A DNA stretch of 64,000 bases from Herbaspirillum sp. ST 5-3 (GTDB lineage Bacteria; Pseudomonadota; Gammaproteobacteria; Burkholderiales; Burkholderiaceae_D), in the NCBI RefSeq assembly GCF_004804275.1, contig NZ_STGI01000012.1:1-64000 (forward strand). Reading direction: 5' to 3'. The notes under the pieces are model-generated. The model made no database searches. It saw only the letters and a program-made list of their open reading frames with translations, and had not been told where the DNA came from. How positions within the stretch are numbered: position 1 is the first letter of the stretch; every line of letters starts with the position of its first letter. The position numbers and the translations under genes are program-made. Positions 18,668 to 27,233 of this stretch are shown piece by piece.

Positions 18668-19390
18668 ATGAATGAAAAACTCGGAGTCGCCCACTTCTGG
18701 GCACAAGGTGATGCGGTATCGCACACCGTCGCCATTGCATTGCTGTTGATGTCGGCCCTCAGCTGGACCATCGTGATCGGCAAGCTCGTTGCGCACCTGC
18801 GCACTCGCACCTCGACCATCGCCGCCATGCAGTCGTTCTGGAATGCGCCCTCGCGCACGCAGGCGCTCGACACCATCCGCAAGGAAGACCGCAGCGGCGT
18901 GTTTGCCATGGTCGCGACCGATGCGGTGCTGGCTGCGCAAGCCTGGGAAGAAAAGGCGACCACGGGCGTCGATGCCAGCGAGTTCATCGGACGCACGCTG
19001 CAGCAATCGACCCTGCTCGCACAGGCGCGCGTGGAGCGCGGCCTGACCTTTCTCGCTTCGGTGGGATCGACCGCGCCCTTCGTGGGATTGTTCGGCACCG
19101 TGTGGGGCATCTATCACGCGCTGATCGGTCTATCCGGCGCCACGCAAGTGGTGCTGGACAAGGTGGCCGGCCCGGTGGGCGAAGCGCTGATCATGACGGC
19201 CGCCGGCCTGTTTGTGGCGATCCCCGCCGTGCTTGCCTATAACGCCTTCACGCGCGCCAACCGGCTGGTGCTGGCGCAGCTCGACGGCTTCGCCCACAGC
19301 CTGCACGCCTGGCTGGCCGCCGGCGTGCGGCTCGACGGGCAGGCACGTGCCGCAACCGTCACCGCGCTGCGTGCAGCGCAATCGCACTGA
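18668..19390 (+). CDS. exbB: ExbB/MotA/TolQ-type proton channel protein
   Basis: A 240-residue inner-membrane protein with three hydrophobic segments. The first is near residues 15-40; the second and third (TAPFVGLFGTVWGIYHAL and AAGLFVAIPAVLAYNAF) form the MotA/TolQ/ExbB proton channel motif. The AAGGAG ribosome site lies seven bases before the ATG. It is followed by exbD nine bases later and preceded by the receptor, so it supplies the pmf-driven motor for TonB in this operon. ExbB is preferred over TolQ because no tol/pal genes are present. Confidence 0.93.
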   Translation: MNEKLGVAHFWAQGDAVSHTVAIALLLMSALSWTIVIGKLVAHLRTRTSTIAAMQSFWNAPSRTQALDTIRKEDRSGVFAMVATDAVLAAQAWEEKATTGVDASEFIGRTLQQSTLLAQARVERGLTFLASVGSTAPFVGLFGTVWGIYHALIGLSGATQVVLDKVAGPVGEALIMTAAGLFVAIPAVLAYNAFTRANRLVLAQLDGFAHSLHAWLAAGVRLDGQARAATVTALRAAQSH

Positions 19391-19399
19391 GGAGCAAGC

Positions 19400-19834
19400 G
19401 TGGCATTCAACTACAAGCACAACAACGGCGGCATGACGCAGCCGATGGCGGAAATCAACACCACGCCGCTGGTGGACGTGATGCTGGTACTGCTGGTGAT
19501 CTTCATCATCACCGCACCACTCTTCAATCAGGCGGTGCCGATCGACCTGCCGAGGGTCGATGCCAGTCGCATGGACGACAAGCCGCGCACGGTGCAAGTA
19601 GCGCTGGACGCGGAAGGCAAGGTCTTCGTCGATGGCGCAGAGGTGGCATTCGAATCGCTGGATGAGCGACTGCGCGCCAGCACAAGCTCGGGCATGCCCG
19701 CGCCGGAAATGCAGTTGCGTGCCGATCGCGGCACGCGCTATGAGCGGGTCACGGCAGTCATGGCCGTGGCGCAGAAGAACGGGATCAGCAAGATTGCCTT
19801 CGTGACCGGGGGAGAAGACCATGCGCGCCACTAA
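19400..19834 (+). CDS. exbD: ExbD biopolymer transport protein
   Basis: A 144-residue ExbD/TolR protein with a single N-terminal membrane helix (VDVMLVLLVIFIITAPLF) that includes the essential Asp in PLVDVMLVLLV. The periplasmic domain begins with VPIDLPRVDAS. It starts with GTG after a GAGGAG ribosome site nine bases past exbB, and overlaps the next gene by 14 bases. It forms the proton-motive-force sensor with ExbB and TonB. Confidence 0.93.
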   Translation: MAFNYKHNNGGMTQPMAEINTTPLVDVMLVLLVIFIITAPLFNQAVPIDLPRVDASRMDDKPRTVQVALDAEGKVFVDGAEVAFESLDERLRASTSSGMPAPEMQLRADRGTRYERVTAVMAVAQKNGISKIAFVTGGEDHARH

Positions 19835-21053
19835 TTTCTCCACTCTTTATCGTACCGTCGCGGCAGTCTGCATTTTGATTGCGAGCGCTTTGTCGCTCGA
19901 TGCCCGCGCACAGGCGGGGCATGCGCATCACAACGTGGCGACTGGAAAGCGAATCGAACTGGGCACGACTGTCGCCCTTGATGCAGCCGGGCGCTTCTGG
20001 GCGGTCAGCAAGGAGAGTGCCGGCGACGCGCAGTTCGTGGTGCTTCAATCATCCGACGATGGCGGCAGGACATGGTCATCGCCCGTGCGCATCCAGAAGG
20101 AGCCTGAAGCGATCGCGGCCGATGGAGAAAACAGGCCGAAGGTCACGATCGGCAAGCAGGGTGAGATTTTCATCACCTACACCAAGCCGCTCGCCAAACC
20201 GTACACCGGCGAGATCCGCTTCGTGCGCTCGCTGGATGGCGGAAAAACCTTCCTGCCACCGATCACCGTGCATGCGAACCGCGACGAGATCACGCATCGC
20301 TTCGATTCTCTCGTCGTCGATCGCAGCGGCCGCATTTATGTCGCATGGATCGACAAGCGCGATGGCATCGCCGCCGCGGCGCGCAAGGAGAAGTACAGGG
20401 GAGCCGCGCTGTACTATGCCGTGTCGGAAGATGGCGGCGCAAGCTTCAAGGGCGACATCAAGATCGCGGACCACTCCTGCGAATGCTGCCGCATCGCGCT
20501 GGCCCTCAATCAGGAGGGGCGGCCGGTTGCGATGTGGCGCCATGTCTTCTCACCCAATGTGCGCGATCATGCGATGGCCGAGTTGACGCACGAGGGCAAG
20601 GCCATGCCTCTGTCGCGCGCATCCTTCGACAACTGGCGCATCGACGCCTGCCCGCATCACGGCCCGTCGCTGGCGTTCGGCGATGACGGTACGCGCCATC
20701 AGGTCTGGTTCAGCATGAAGGATGACGATGGCGGCATCTTCTATGCCCACGCGACGCCGGCCGGAAAGCTGAGCACGCCGATCAAGCTCGGCGCGCCCAA
20801 TGCTGAACATGCAGAAGTGGCCGTGGATGGCAAGCGCGTGGTGCTCGCCTGGAAGCAATTCGATGGAAAATCGACCGCCATCTTCGGCAAGCTATCCAAT
20901 GATGGCGGCACGACCTGGCGCGATCAGGAACTCGCGCGCACCGAGGGCGCATCCGACCATCCGCACCTGTTGAACACGCCATCAGGCATCCTGCTCGCGT
21001 GGCGCACGCAGGCCGAGGGCATCCGCATCGTGCACGTGCAAGGAGAGAAATAA
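19821..21053 (+). CDS. BNR/Asp-box beta-propeller with Cys/His clusters
   Basis: A 410-residue exported sialidase-fold protein. A signal peptide (to about residue 31) leads into GHAHH at 33-37. Four Asp-boxes are visible: SSDDGGRTW, SLDGGKTF, SEDGGASF and SNDGGTTW, so it should fold as a beta-propeller. Sialidase catalytic residues are not evident. Instead there is an unusual C-E-C-C cluster at residues 220-223 and CPHH at 277-280, facing regions that could bind metal. It overlaps exbD by 14 bases and belongs to the receptor operon. I infer a periplasmic metal-handling role, not glycan cleavage. Automated tools would probably call it exo-alpha-sialidase. Confidence 0.8.
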   Translation: MRATNFSTLYRTVAAVCILIASALSLDARAQAGHAHHNVATGKRIELGTTVALDAAGRFWAVSKESAGDAQFVVLQSSDDGGRTWSSPVRIQKEPEAIAADGENRPKVTIGKQGEIFITYTKPLAKPYTGEIRFVRSLDGGKTFLPPITVHANRDEITHRFDSLVVDRSGRIYVAWIDKRDGIAAAARKEKYRGAALYYAVSEDGGASFKGDIKIADHSCECCRIALALNQEGRPVAMWRHVFSPNVRDHAMAELTHEGKAMPLSRASFDNWRIDACPHHGPSLAFGDDGTRHQVWFSMKDDDGGIFYAHATPAGKLSTPIKLGAPNAEHAEVAVDGKRVVLAWKQFDGKSTAIFGKLSNDGGTTWRDQELARTEGASDHPHLLNTPSGILLAWRTQAEGIRIVHVQGEK

Positions 21054-21055
21054 TC

Positions 21056-21538
21056 ATGCGCAAGTTGATTGCATCGCTTCTGGTCGCGCTGTGTGCCCTT
21101 GTCCCCTGCTTGGCGAATGCGGGACAGATGCTTCAGGCATTTGAACCGGACAGCCTCGCCCACATCATTGGTACGCAGAAGGGCAATCCATTCATCCTCG
21201 TTGTATGGTCGCTTGATTGCGTCTATTGCCAGGCGAGTCTGAAAGCGCTCGCGCAAGAAAAACGCAAGCACAAGGACTTGACCGTGGTGACGATTTCCAC
21301 CGACGCCGTGAATGACCCGGAAGCGGTCGCTCTCATGCAAAAGCGCCTCGACGCGCTCGGCATGACGCGCCATGCCTGGGCCTTCGGCATGGCGCCGCCG
21401 GAGCAGTTACGCTACGCCATCGATCCCCGCTGGCATGGCGAAAAACCGCGCAGTTACTGGTTCAACGCACGCGGAGAAAAGACCGCGTATTCGGGCGTGA
21501 TCACGGCCGAGATGATTGGCAGATTCGCTGCACGCTGA
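21056..21538 (+). CDS. Exported thioredoxin-like (TlpA/redoxin) protein
   Basis: A 160-residue periplasmic protein. The signal peptide runs to about residue 22 (MRKLIASLLVALCALVPCLANA). The thioredoxin fold contains FILVVWSLDCVYCQASL with CVYC at 55-58, a cis-Pro-like EKPRSYWF, and a C-terminal helix. The GGAGAG ribosome site begins one codon before the upstream gene's stop, and the intergenic gap is two bases, so translation is coupled to the propeller gene. It probably keeps cysteines of the propeller or the leader peptide reduced, or transfers metal. The substrate is inferred from the operon only. Confidence 0.85.
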   Translation: MRKLIASLLVALCALVPCLANAGQMLQAFEPDSLAHIIGTQKGNPFILVVWSLDCVYCQASLKALAQEKRKHKDLTVVTISTDAVNDPEAVALMQKRLDALGMTRHAWAFGMAPPEQLRYAIDPRWHGEKPRSYWFNARGEKTAYSGVITAEMIGRFAAR

Positions 21539-21563
21539 TCTGCCACGCCGAAAAAATCACGCG

Positions 21564-22088
21564 TCACTGCGCAGCTTCCAACAACTGTTTCAGGTGACCC
21601 AAGCCGGCCGCGAATATGCCACGAATCGTCGTCTTGATCGCTGCGTCATCCACCGGCGCATCCTGCTTGCGGCGGAACTGCGCCTGCCATGTCACCGTGG
21701 AGCCGCCGTCGCCGGCGGGCGCAACCGCAATCGATGCGCCATAGTCGGTCACAGGCAACGGAGAATCGAGCAAGGTGTAGCGCTGGACCTTGCGCGCATC
21801 GTCATGCTCGCGCAACTGCTCCGTCATCCGTGCGCCATCCTTGAGCGTGAGCAGACGAACCGCCTGCCGTTCGTTGTTGCGACCTTCCGTCAACCGCGTT
21901 GCGGCGACGGCGGGATGCCAACTCATGTTGTCGAAGTCCTTGACGGCCTTCCACACGGCGTCAGGCGCTGCCGCGATGACGACACGTTCCTGCACATCGA
22001 GCAGCGAAGCCGATGCGGCAATGGCAATGCCATTTGCAAGCATACCCATGCCGAGCGCCGACAACTGTAATAGTGCGCGAACCTTCAT
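21564..22088 (-). CDS. SRPBCC-family (polyketide cyclase/START-like) protein
   Basis: A 174-residue protein with an N-terminal signal or membrane segment (residues 1-25) and an SRPBCC ligand-binding fold (VVIAAAPDAVWKAVKDFDNMSWHPAV, then beta strands and the long C-terminal helix). Such proteins bind hydrophobic ligands. It follows an AraC-type regulator on the same strand with 62 bases between them and may be its target. It converges on the thioredoxin-like gene. Function is unknown. Confidence 0.82.
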   Translation of the reverse strand: MKVRALLQLSALGMGMLANGIAIAASASLLDVQERVVIAAAPDAVWKAVKDFDNMSWHPAVAATRLTEGRNNERQAVRLLTLKDGARMTEQLREHDDARKVQRYTLLDSPLPVTDYGASIAVAPAGDGGSTVTWQAQFRRKQDAPVDDAAIKTTIRGIFAAGLGHLKQLLEAAQ

Positions 22089-22150
22089 GTACCTATCCTT
22101 TCACTGAAATAACCCGAATGCTTCACGCCGAAGCATCACCAAACCCGCTT

Positions 22151-22999
22151 TCAATCACTGGAAAGCGTGCCGTGGATTTTTTCAGGAACGAGACGCGGCG
22201 TATTGTAAAAATGCGTCTTCAGGCGCGCCTGCTGCAAGTAGGCCAGCGGCGAGAGGGAAGTGAGGGACTTGAATTCGCGGATGAAATGCGATTGATCGAA
22301 ATAGCCGTGCGCGAGAGCGGAATCCGCGCAGCTGGCGGACGGATCGAGCACAAGCGTCCGCGCGGTCTTCTGGAATCGGCCCAGGCGTTTGGCTTCAACC
22401 GGTGTCTGCCCGGTGACCTGCAGGAAACGTCGCTCCAGCTGGCGTCTGCCGAGATTCAGGTGCGATGCCAGTTGCTCGATGGATAGCGCGTCGCAATGAC
22501 GATAGAGATGCGCAGCCGCGACGCTGACCAGTGCATCGCTTGCCGTCTGCTCCAGTTGTCGAACGAAGAAGTGCTGCAGCAATTGGACGCGCGCATCATT
22601 GGACCCGGCGTCGGCCACGCGACCGGCAAGCGTATGTCCCGCCCTGCCCCACAAGTCTTCCGCAGCCGGTTGCTGGTCAATCAATTCATTGCCGGGCACC
22701 CTGGTGAAGTGATGCAGTGCCCCGGCGCGGAACCGGACGGCCACGAATCCCAGCCCGCCCATCTCGGCGAGCGCGACCGGACGTCGGCGGATGCAGAGCA
22801 GATGCGCACTTGGCAGAGCGTGACTGTGCCTGCCTTCGATTTGCCGGAACGGCGTGCGATAGTGAAAGAACATTTCGGCGCCGGTACCGGGAAGGAGCGA
22901 GGGCAATGAGATGACCTCGCGCTCGTCGGATTCCCAACCCCAGAACCGGTCAATATACCGACTGAGCAGCGGCGTTGGGAAGCGGGTGAAGGTACGCAT
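22151..22999 (-). CDS. AraC-family transcriptional regulator
   Basis: A 282-residue AraC/XylS regulator. The C-terminal double helix-turn-helix covers about residues 175-265, with LSIEQLASHLNLGRRQLERRFLQVTGQTP as the first helix pair and the family segment GYFDQSHFIREFKSLTSLSP as the second. The N-terminal domain (MRTFTRFPTPLLSRYIDRFWGWE) resembles a DUF6597-type sensor. The ATG at 22999 is chosen over an upstream start because the family N-terminus begins there. It lies upstream of the SRPBCC gene on the same strand, a likely target. Confidence 0.9.
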   Translation of the reverse strand: MRTFTRFPTPLLSRYIDRFWGWESDEREVISLPSLLPGTGAEMFFHYRTPFRQIEGRHSHALPSAHLLCIRRRPVALAEMGGLGFVAVRFRAGALHHFTRVPGNELIDQQPAAEDLWGRAGHTLAGRVADAGSNDARVQLLQHFFVRQLEQTASDALVSVAAAHLYRHCDALSIEQLASHLNLGRRQLERRFLQVTGQTPVEAKRLGRFQKTARTLVLDPSASCADSALAHGYFDQSHFIREFKSLTSLSPLAYLQQARLKTHFYNTPRLVPEKIHGTLSSD

Positions 23000-23301
23000 G
23001 CGGTTTGGCAGGGTTGTTGGCTCGAGGCGGGCGGCAGTTTGCGAGCCTGTCCTCCGCATCTTGCCATGGCCGGGCTGCTGTCACAATATCCGGTCCATGG
23101 GAGGCATCAGGTGTTCTGGCTTGCCCCTTGCAAAGACATCGACCTGCATGGTCACCCCGCCTTCGCCGCCCCAAACAGATAACAATTTGCAAACTCATAC
23201 CGCCAGTCAATGCAAATCCAAAACAAAGAGTCCATAATGAACCCAGTGGCTGTCATCAATGGATCGATGAAGGATTGTGCAATCCCTCCTTTCTATCAAC
23301 G
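23000..23301. other. Divergent intergenic region
   Basis: 302 bases between the AraC gene and the diguanylate cyclase gene. A 14-base palindrome, GGATTGTGCAATCC, lies at 23272-23285, 17 bases before the cyclase ATG. No strong ribosome site precedes that ATG. No other gene is credible. Confidence 0.45.
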
Positions 23302-25548
23302 ATGCAAACCCGCACAAAATCAACGCCATTGTTCGCACACTGGCTCATCCTGAGTGCCGCACTGCTGGTCCTTGGTGCGGCCGGTGTCTTCTATTTCCTT
23401 CAGGGACAACACCGCACGCAGCAACGCGAAACGGAACGCTTGCTGGCACAGTCCCGTGTCATCCAGGAAAACGTGAGCCAGAACCTGCTGGCGGTGAACC
23501 AGACGCTGCTTGATGTCCGCACCCGGATTTCGGCGCTTCGCGCAGCGCAGGAGTTCGATTTCTATCTCAAGACGCTGGCCGATGCGATGCCGGCAATCCG
23601 TACCCTGATCGTTCTCGATGCGCAGGGCGACGTGACAGGCGCAAGCCGCGCGGAATTGAAGGGCCGCAATTTCAGTCAACGGGAGTATTTCCAGGAAGCA
23701 CTGCGGAACCCGGATCCGGAAATGCTCTTTGTTTCGCCGCCTTTTGAGACATCGCTCGGCGTGTATTCGGTCACGCTGACGAAGGCATTGCTCGATGCTC
23801 GCGGAAACTTTGCCGGCGTCGTGACTGCCACGCTGGATCCGAATTACTTCGCTCCCTTGCTCGAATCGATCCGCTACACCCCGGACACCATGACTTCCAT
23901 CGTGCATTGGAGCGGCACGCGCTTTCTGGTCCGGCCGGACCAGGGTAGCGCGCCCGCAATAAATCTCCTGCAGCCCGGAACATTTTTTTACCGCCATCGC
24001 GAGAGCGCTCGGGAGACTTCCGTGTTTTCCGGCAAGGTGTACGCCAGTGGCGAGGAGCGCATGATTGCGCAGCGCACGATCATGCCCGCCGGCCTGAAGA
24101 TGGACCAGCCGCTGGTGGTTGCCGTGAGCCGCAAGCTCGATCGCATCTACGCCACCGTGTATCGAGACATCGAGATCCTGGCTGCGATTTACGCGCTGAT
24201 CTCGATGCTCTCCATCGCCGGCCTGTATGCGTATCAGCGCGAGCATCGGGAATCCGCGGCCAGGGAAGCGGAAGCATTCAGGATGGTGGAAGAGAGCGAA
24301 CGTTTCATGAAGATGATCGCGGATCATTTACCGGGCATGGTCGCCTACTGGAACAATGAATTGCGTTGCCGCTTCTCCAATGCGGCCTATCTGGAATGGT
24401 TCGGCAAGACGCCGGAGCAAATGCGCAACATCCGCATCCAGGACCTGATGGGTCCTGAGCTGTTTGCGAAGAACGAGCCGTACATGCGTGCCGCGCTACG
24501 CGGCGAGCCGCAGTTGTTCGAGCGTACGCTGACCAAACCCGACGGCAGTGTCGGTTATACCTGGGCGCAATATATTCCGGACAAGGAGGGCGACACGGTG
24601 AAGGGTTTCGTGGTGCTGGTATCGGATGTCACGAAACTCAAGCAAGTCGAATTCGCGCTGGCCGAAAGCGAGTCGAAACTGAAGACCATCATCGAAACCG
24701 AACCGGAGTGCGTCACGCTCCTGTCGCTCGATGGCACCGTGCAGCAGATGAACCGTGCCGGGCTCGACATGATCGGCGTCGATGCCGAGGAGCAGATTGC
24801 GGGATCGCGGCTATGCGACATGGCTGTTCCGCAATATCAGTCCGCATTGCGCGAACTGAATACGAGTGTCGTCAGCGGCGAGCGCGGTCGACTCGCTTTC
24901 GAGCTGGTCGGACGCAAGGGGACGCATCGCTGGCTCGAAGCGCATGCGGTGCCGATGCGGGACAAGGACGGCAGCATCAATGGATCGCTGTGGGTGATCC
25001 GTGACATTAGCGACCGCAAGAAAGCGGAACAGGAGCTGGAGAGGCTGGCCCAAACCGATTTCCTGACCGGCCTTGCCAACCGCCGCCAGTTCCTGTTACT
25101 GGCGGGGCAAGAGTTGTCCCACGCCGCACGCTATGGCGGCCCGCTGTCGGTGCTGATGATGGACATCGACCACTTCAAGAAGATCAATGATACCTATGGC
25201 CACAAGTGCGGCGATATTGTTCTTCAAACCTTTGCCACGCTGTTTCATGACACCATGAGGACCGTCGATATTACCGGTCGCCTTGGCGGCGAGGAGTTCG
25301 CGGCCGTATTGCCGCAGACCGATGGGGAACACGCATTGGAAGTGGCGACACGCCTGCTGGAAATCGTCTCCGCCGCCGAGGTGCGCCTCGAGGATGGGCG
25401 ATCGATCCGCTTCACCGTATCGATCGGGCTGGCAAGCCGGGTCGACACGATCGACAGTATGGATACCTTGCTGGCGTGCGCCGACGCCGCGCTCTACGAA
25501 GCGAAGAATACCGGTCGCAACAAGGTTTGCGTTTACCAGAAGGCATAG
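23302..25548 (+). CDS. Membrane diguanylate cyclase with sensor and PAS domains
   Basis: A 748-residue protein that makes c-di-GMP. It has TM1 (about residues 12-34), an extracytoplasmic dCache-like sensor (about 35-290), TM2 (about 292-315), two PAS domains with PAC (about 330-580), and a C-terminal GGDEF domain. The active site is GGEEF near 662-666, preceded by RTVD, the inhibitory I-site five residues upstream. The ATG at 23302 gives the natural membrane anchor; the frame upstream lacks similarity. It is divergent from the AraC regulator. The sensed ligand is unknown. Confidence 0.92.
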   Translation: MQTRTKSTPLFAHWLILSAALLVLGAAGVFYFLQGQHRTQQRETERLLAQSRVIQENVSQNLLAVNQTLLDVRTRISALRAAQEFDFYLKTLADAMPAIRTLIVLDAQGDVTGASRAELKGRNFSQREYFQEALRNPDPEMLFVSPPFETSLGVYSVTLTKALLDARGNFAGVVTATLDPNYFAPLLESIRYTPDTMTSIVHWSGTRFLVRPDQGSAPAINLLQPGTFFYRHRESARETSVFSGKVYASGEERMIAQRTIMPAGLKMDQPLVVAVSRKLDRIYATVYRDIEILAAIYALISMLSIAGLYAYQREHRESAAREAEAFRMVEESERFMKMIADHLPGMVAYWNNELRCRFSNAAYLEWFGKTPEQMRNIRIQDLMGPELFAKNEPYMRAALRGEPQLFERTLTKPDGSVGYTWAQYIPDKEGDTVKGFVVLVSDVTKLKQVEFALAESESKLKTIIETEPECVTLLSLDGTVQQMNRAGLDMIGVDAEEQIAGSRLCDMAVPQYQSALRELNTSVVSGERGRLAFELVGRKGTHRWLEAHAVPMRDKDGSINGSLWVIRDISDRKKAEQELERLAQTDFLTGLANRRQFLLLAGQELSHAARYGGPLSVLMMDIDHFKKINDTYGHKCGDIVLQTFATLFHDTMRTVDITGRLGGEEFAAVLPQTDGEHALEVATRLLEIVSAAEVRLEDGRSIRFTVSIGLASRVDTIDSMDTLLACADAALYEAKNTGRNKVCVYQKA

Positions 25549-25572
25549 TGCGTCAAGAAGCCTTGCCCGGCG

Positions 25573-26484
25573 CTATTTGTATTTCGCCATGCCTTCCCGC
25601 TCCACGAACGCCAGCAGAAACTCCACGAAGCTTTCCGCCGCCGGCAAGGGCGAACGGCCATGGCGCGAGAACACGAAGAACTTGCGCGTCACTTCCGGTT
25701 CATGCAGGCGGCGCATCTGCAACTGGTACAGCTTCACCAGCGATTCCGCATAGGGAAGACAGGCCGCGACGCCCAGATCGGCGCTCACCATCGAAAGCGC
25801 CGTCGTCATGAAAGTCACTTCATTGCTCGGATTGAGCGTCAGGTCGCGGAACGATGCGTGCAGGTCGAGCGCGAGCTTCTCGGAGAATTGGCCCTGCAGG
25901 GCGATGAAGGGATAGCGCATGGCGTCCGCCCAACTCACGCGTCGCTTCTTTTCCAGCGGATGCGTCTTCGGGAAAACCAGCATGAAGGGCATTTCGAACA
26001 GGGGCATGGCGTCGACGCCCGACACCAGGTCGCGCTCCGGTCCGACGCCGATATCCACCTCGCCGCTCAGCACGCGCGACACCACGCTTTCCACGCCGCA
26101 ATCGACCAGCTTCACCTGCACGTTCGGATACTGCAGCCGGTAGGCCTTGATCACCTCGGGCAGCAGCGTGCAGGCCATCAGTTGCGGCACGGCCACGCGC
26201 ACCAGGCCTTTCTTCAGGGCCTTGAGGTTGTTGATTTCGCCCAGCGCGCCGTCGAGGTCCAGCACCAGCTTGTCGACCAGCGGATAGAACTCCTTGCCGA
26301 CGTCCGACAGTCCGAGGCGGCGCGTGGTGCGGTCGAAGACCTGCACGCCGAGCGTCTGCTCGAGTTCCTTGATCAGGCCGCTGAGCGCGGATTGGGTCAC
26401 GTGCAGGCTGTCGGCGGCGCTGGTAAAGCTGCCGGTCCGGACGACGGCGATAAATGCCCGCAATTGGCGTAGGGTCACACTCAT
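25573..26484 (-). CDS. LysR-family regulator of the VOC/TRAP/FAH operon
   Basis: A 303-residue LysR regulator. The N-terminal helix-turn-helix (MSVTLRQLRAFIAVVRTGSF through LGVQVFDRTTRRLGLSD) matches the family, followed by a co-inducer domain. The ATG at 26484 is preferred over the longer open frame because it begins the HTH correctly. It is divergent from the VOC gene, and the 136-base gap contains GATTT-N6-AAATC at 26487-26502 and AAACCGGTTT at 26528-26537, candidate binding sites. The inducer is presumably a metabolite of the operon's pathway. Confidence 0.93.
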   Translation of the reverse strand: MSVTLRQLRAFIAVVRTGSFTSAADSLHVTQSALSGLIKELEQTLGVQVFDRTTRRLGLSDVGKEFYPLVDKLVLDLDGALGEINNLKALKKGLVRVAVPQLMACTLLPEVIKAYRLQYPNVQVKLVDCGVESVVSRVLSGEVDIGVGPERDLVSGVDAMPLFEMPFMLVFPKTHPLEKKRRVSWADAMRYPFIALQGQFSEKLALDLHASFRDLTLNPSNEVTFMTTALSMVSADLGVAACLPYAESLVKLYQLQMRRLHEPEVTRKFFVFSRHGRSPLPAAESFVEFLLAFVEREGMAKYK

Positions 26485-26620
26485 CAGATTTGCTGATAAA
26501 TCCAGTAGAAAATCCCGTTTGAATGATAAACCGGTTTGGACTTTAATGCTCCTTGTACATGTTGCTTTCAACGCGGCACTGCACCGCAGTGCTTCCGCAA
26601 ACCACTCAAAGGAGACAGGA
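26485..26620. promoter_or_regulatory. LysR/VOC divergent control region
   Basis: Contains two palindromes suitable for a LysR regulator (GATTT-N6-AAATC and AAACCGGTTT) and ends with an AAAGGAGACAGG ribosome site before the VOC gene. No clear -10/-35 pair could be assigned. Confidence 0.45.
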
Positions 26621-27163
26621 ATGAAGGTCAAGAAGATTCACCACGTCGCATACCGTTGCAAGGACACCAAGCAGACCATCGAGTGGTATCGCAAATACCT
26701 CAACATGGAACTGGTGCTCGCCATCGCCGAAGACCAGGTGCCCTCGACCGGTGCGCCCGATCCCTACATGCACATCTTCCTCGACGCGGGCAACGGCAAC
26801 ATCCTCGCCTTCTTCGAACTGCCGAACCAGGCGCCGATGGGCCGCGACGCGAATACGCCGATCTGGACCCAGCATCTGGCGATGGAAGTCGACACGATGG
26901 AAGAAATGCTGGAAGCCAAGAAACGTCTCGAAGCCGGCGGCATCGAAGTCATCGGGCCGACTGACCACACCATCTTCAAGTCGATCTATTTCTTCGACCC
27001 CAGCGGCCACCGCCTGGAACTCGCCGTCAATACCGGCACGCCGGAGATGATGAAGAAACTCGACGAGGTGAAGTGGGCCATGATCGAGGAATGGGATCGC
27101 ACCAAGAAGGCGCCCAAGCACGCCGCGTGGATGCATGACGGCAGCTACGCTGCCAAGCAGTAA
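26621..27163 (+). CDS. VOC (glyoxalase/dioxygenase) family protein
   Basis: A 180-residue vicinal-oxygen-chelate protein with two beta-alpha-beta-beta-beta units. The first opens KKIHHVAYRCKDTKQTIEWY with a likely metal His, and the second contains TQHLAMEVD and IYFFDPSGHRLELA with another His and Glu. These match glyoxalase I or ring-cleavage-type VOC metal ligands. It is the first gene of an operon with TRAP transporter, FAH hydrolase and maleylacetoacetate isomerase homologues, so a role in opening or isomerising an aromatic acid intermediate is plausible. The reaction cannot be assigned from sequence. It has a strong GGAGACAGG ribosome site. Confidence 0.85.
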   Translation: MKVKKIHHVAYRCKDTKQTIEWYRKYLNMELVLAIAEDQVPSTGAPDPYMHIFLDAGNGNILAFFELPNQAPMGRDANTPIWTQHLAMEVDTMEEMLEAKKRLEAGGIEVIGPTDHTIFKSIYFFDPSGHRLELAVNTGTPEMMKKLDEVKWAMIEEWDRTKKAPKHAAWMHDGSYAAKQ

Positions 27164-27170
27164 GAGCACG

Positions 27171-27201
27171 GCCTTTCCTTCCCGCATGGGCAAGGAAAGG
27201 C
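27171..27201 (+). promoter_or_regulatory. Intercistronic stem-loop
   Basis: GCCTTTCCTT pairs with AAGGAAAGGC, and an inner CCC/GGG extends the stem around GCAT. It lies between the VOC gene and the TRAP genes with no T-tract, so it may adjust differential expression or mRNA decay rather than terminate. Confidence 0.6.
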
Positions 27202-27233
27202 GCACAAGCATAACAAGCAAAGGAGCAGGAGAC

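Noticed and set aside
19821-21053. Sialidase activity for the BNR protein
   Set aside because: Asp-boxes are a structural feature of many propellers. The catalytic arginines could not be placed, and the operon context is metal uptake.
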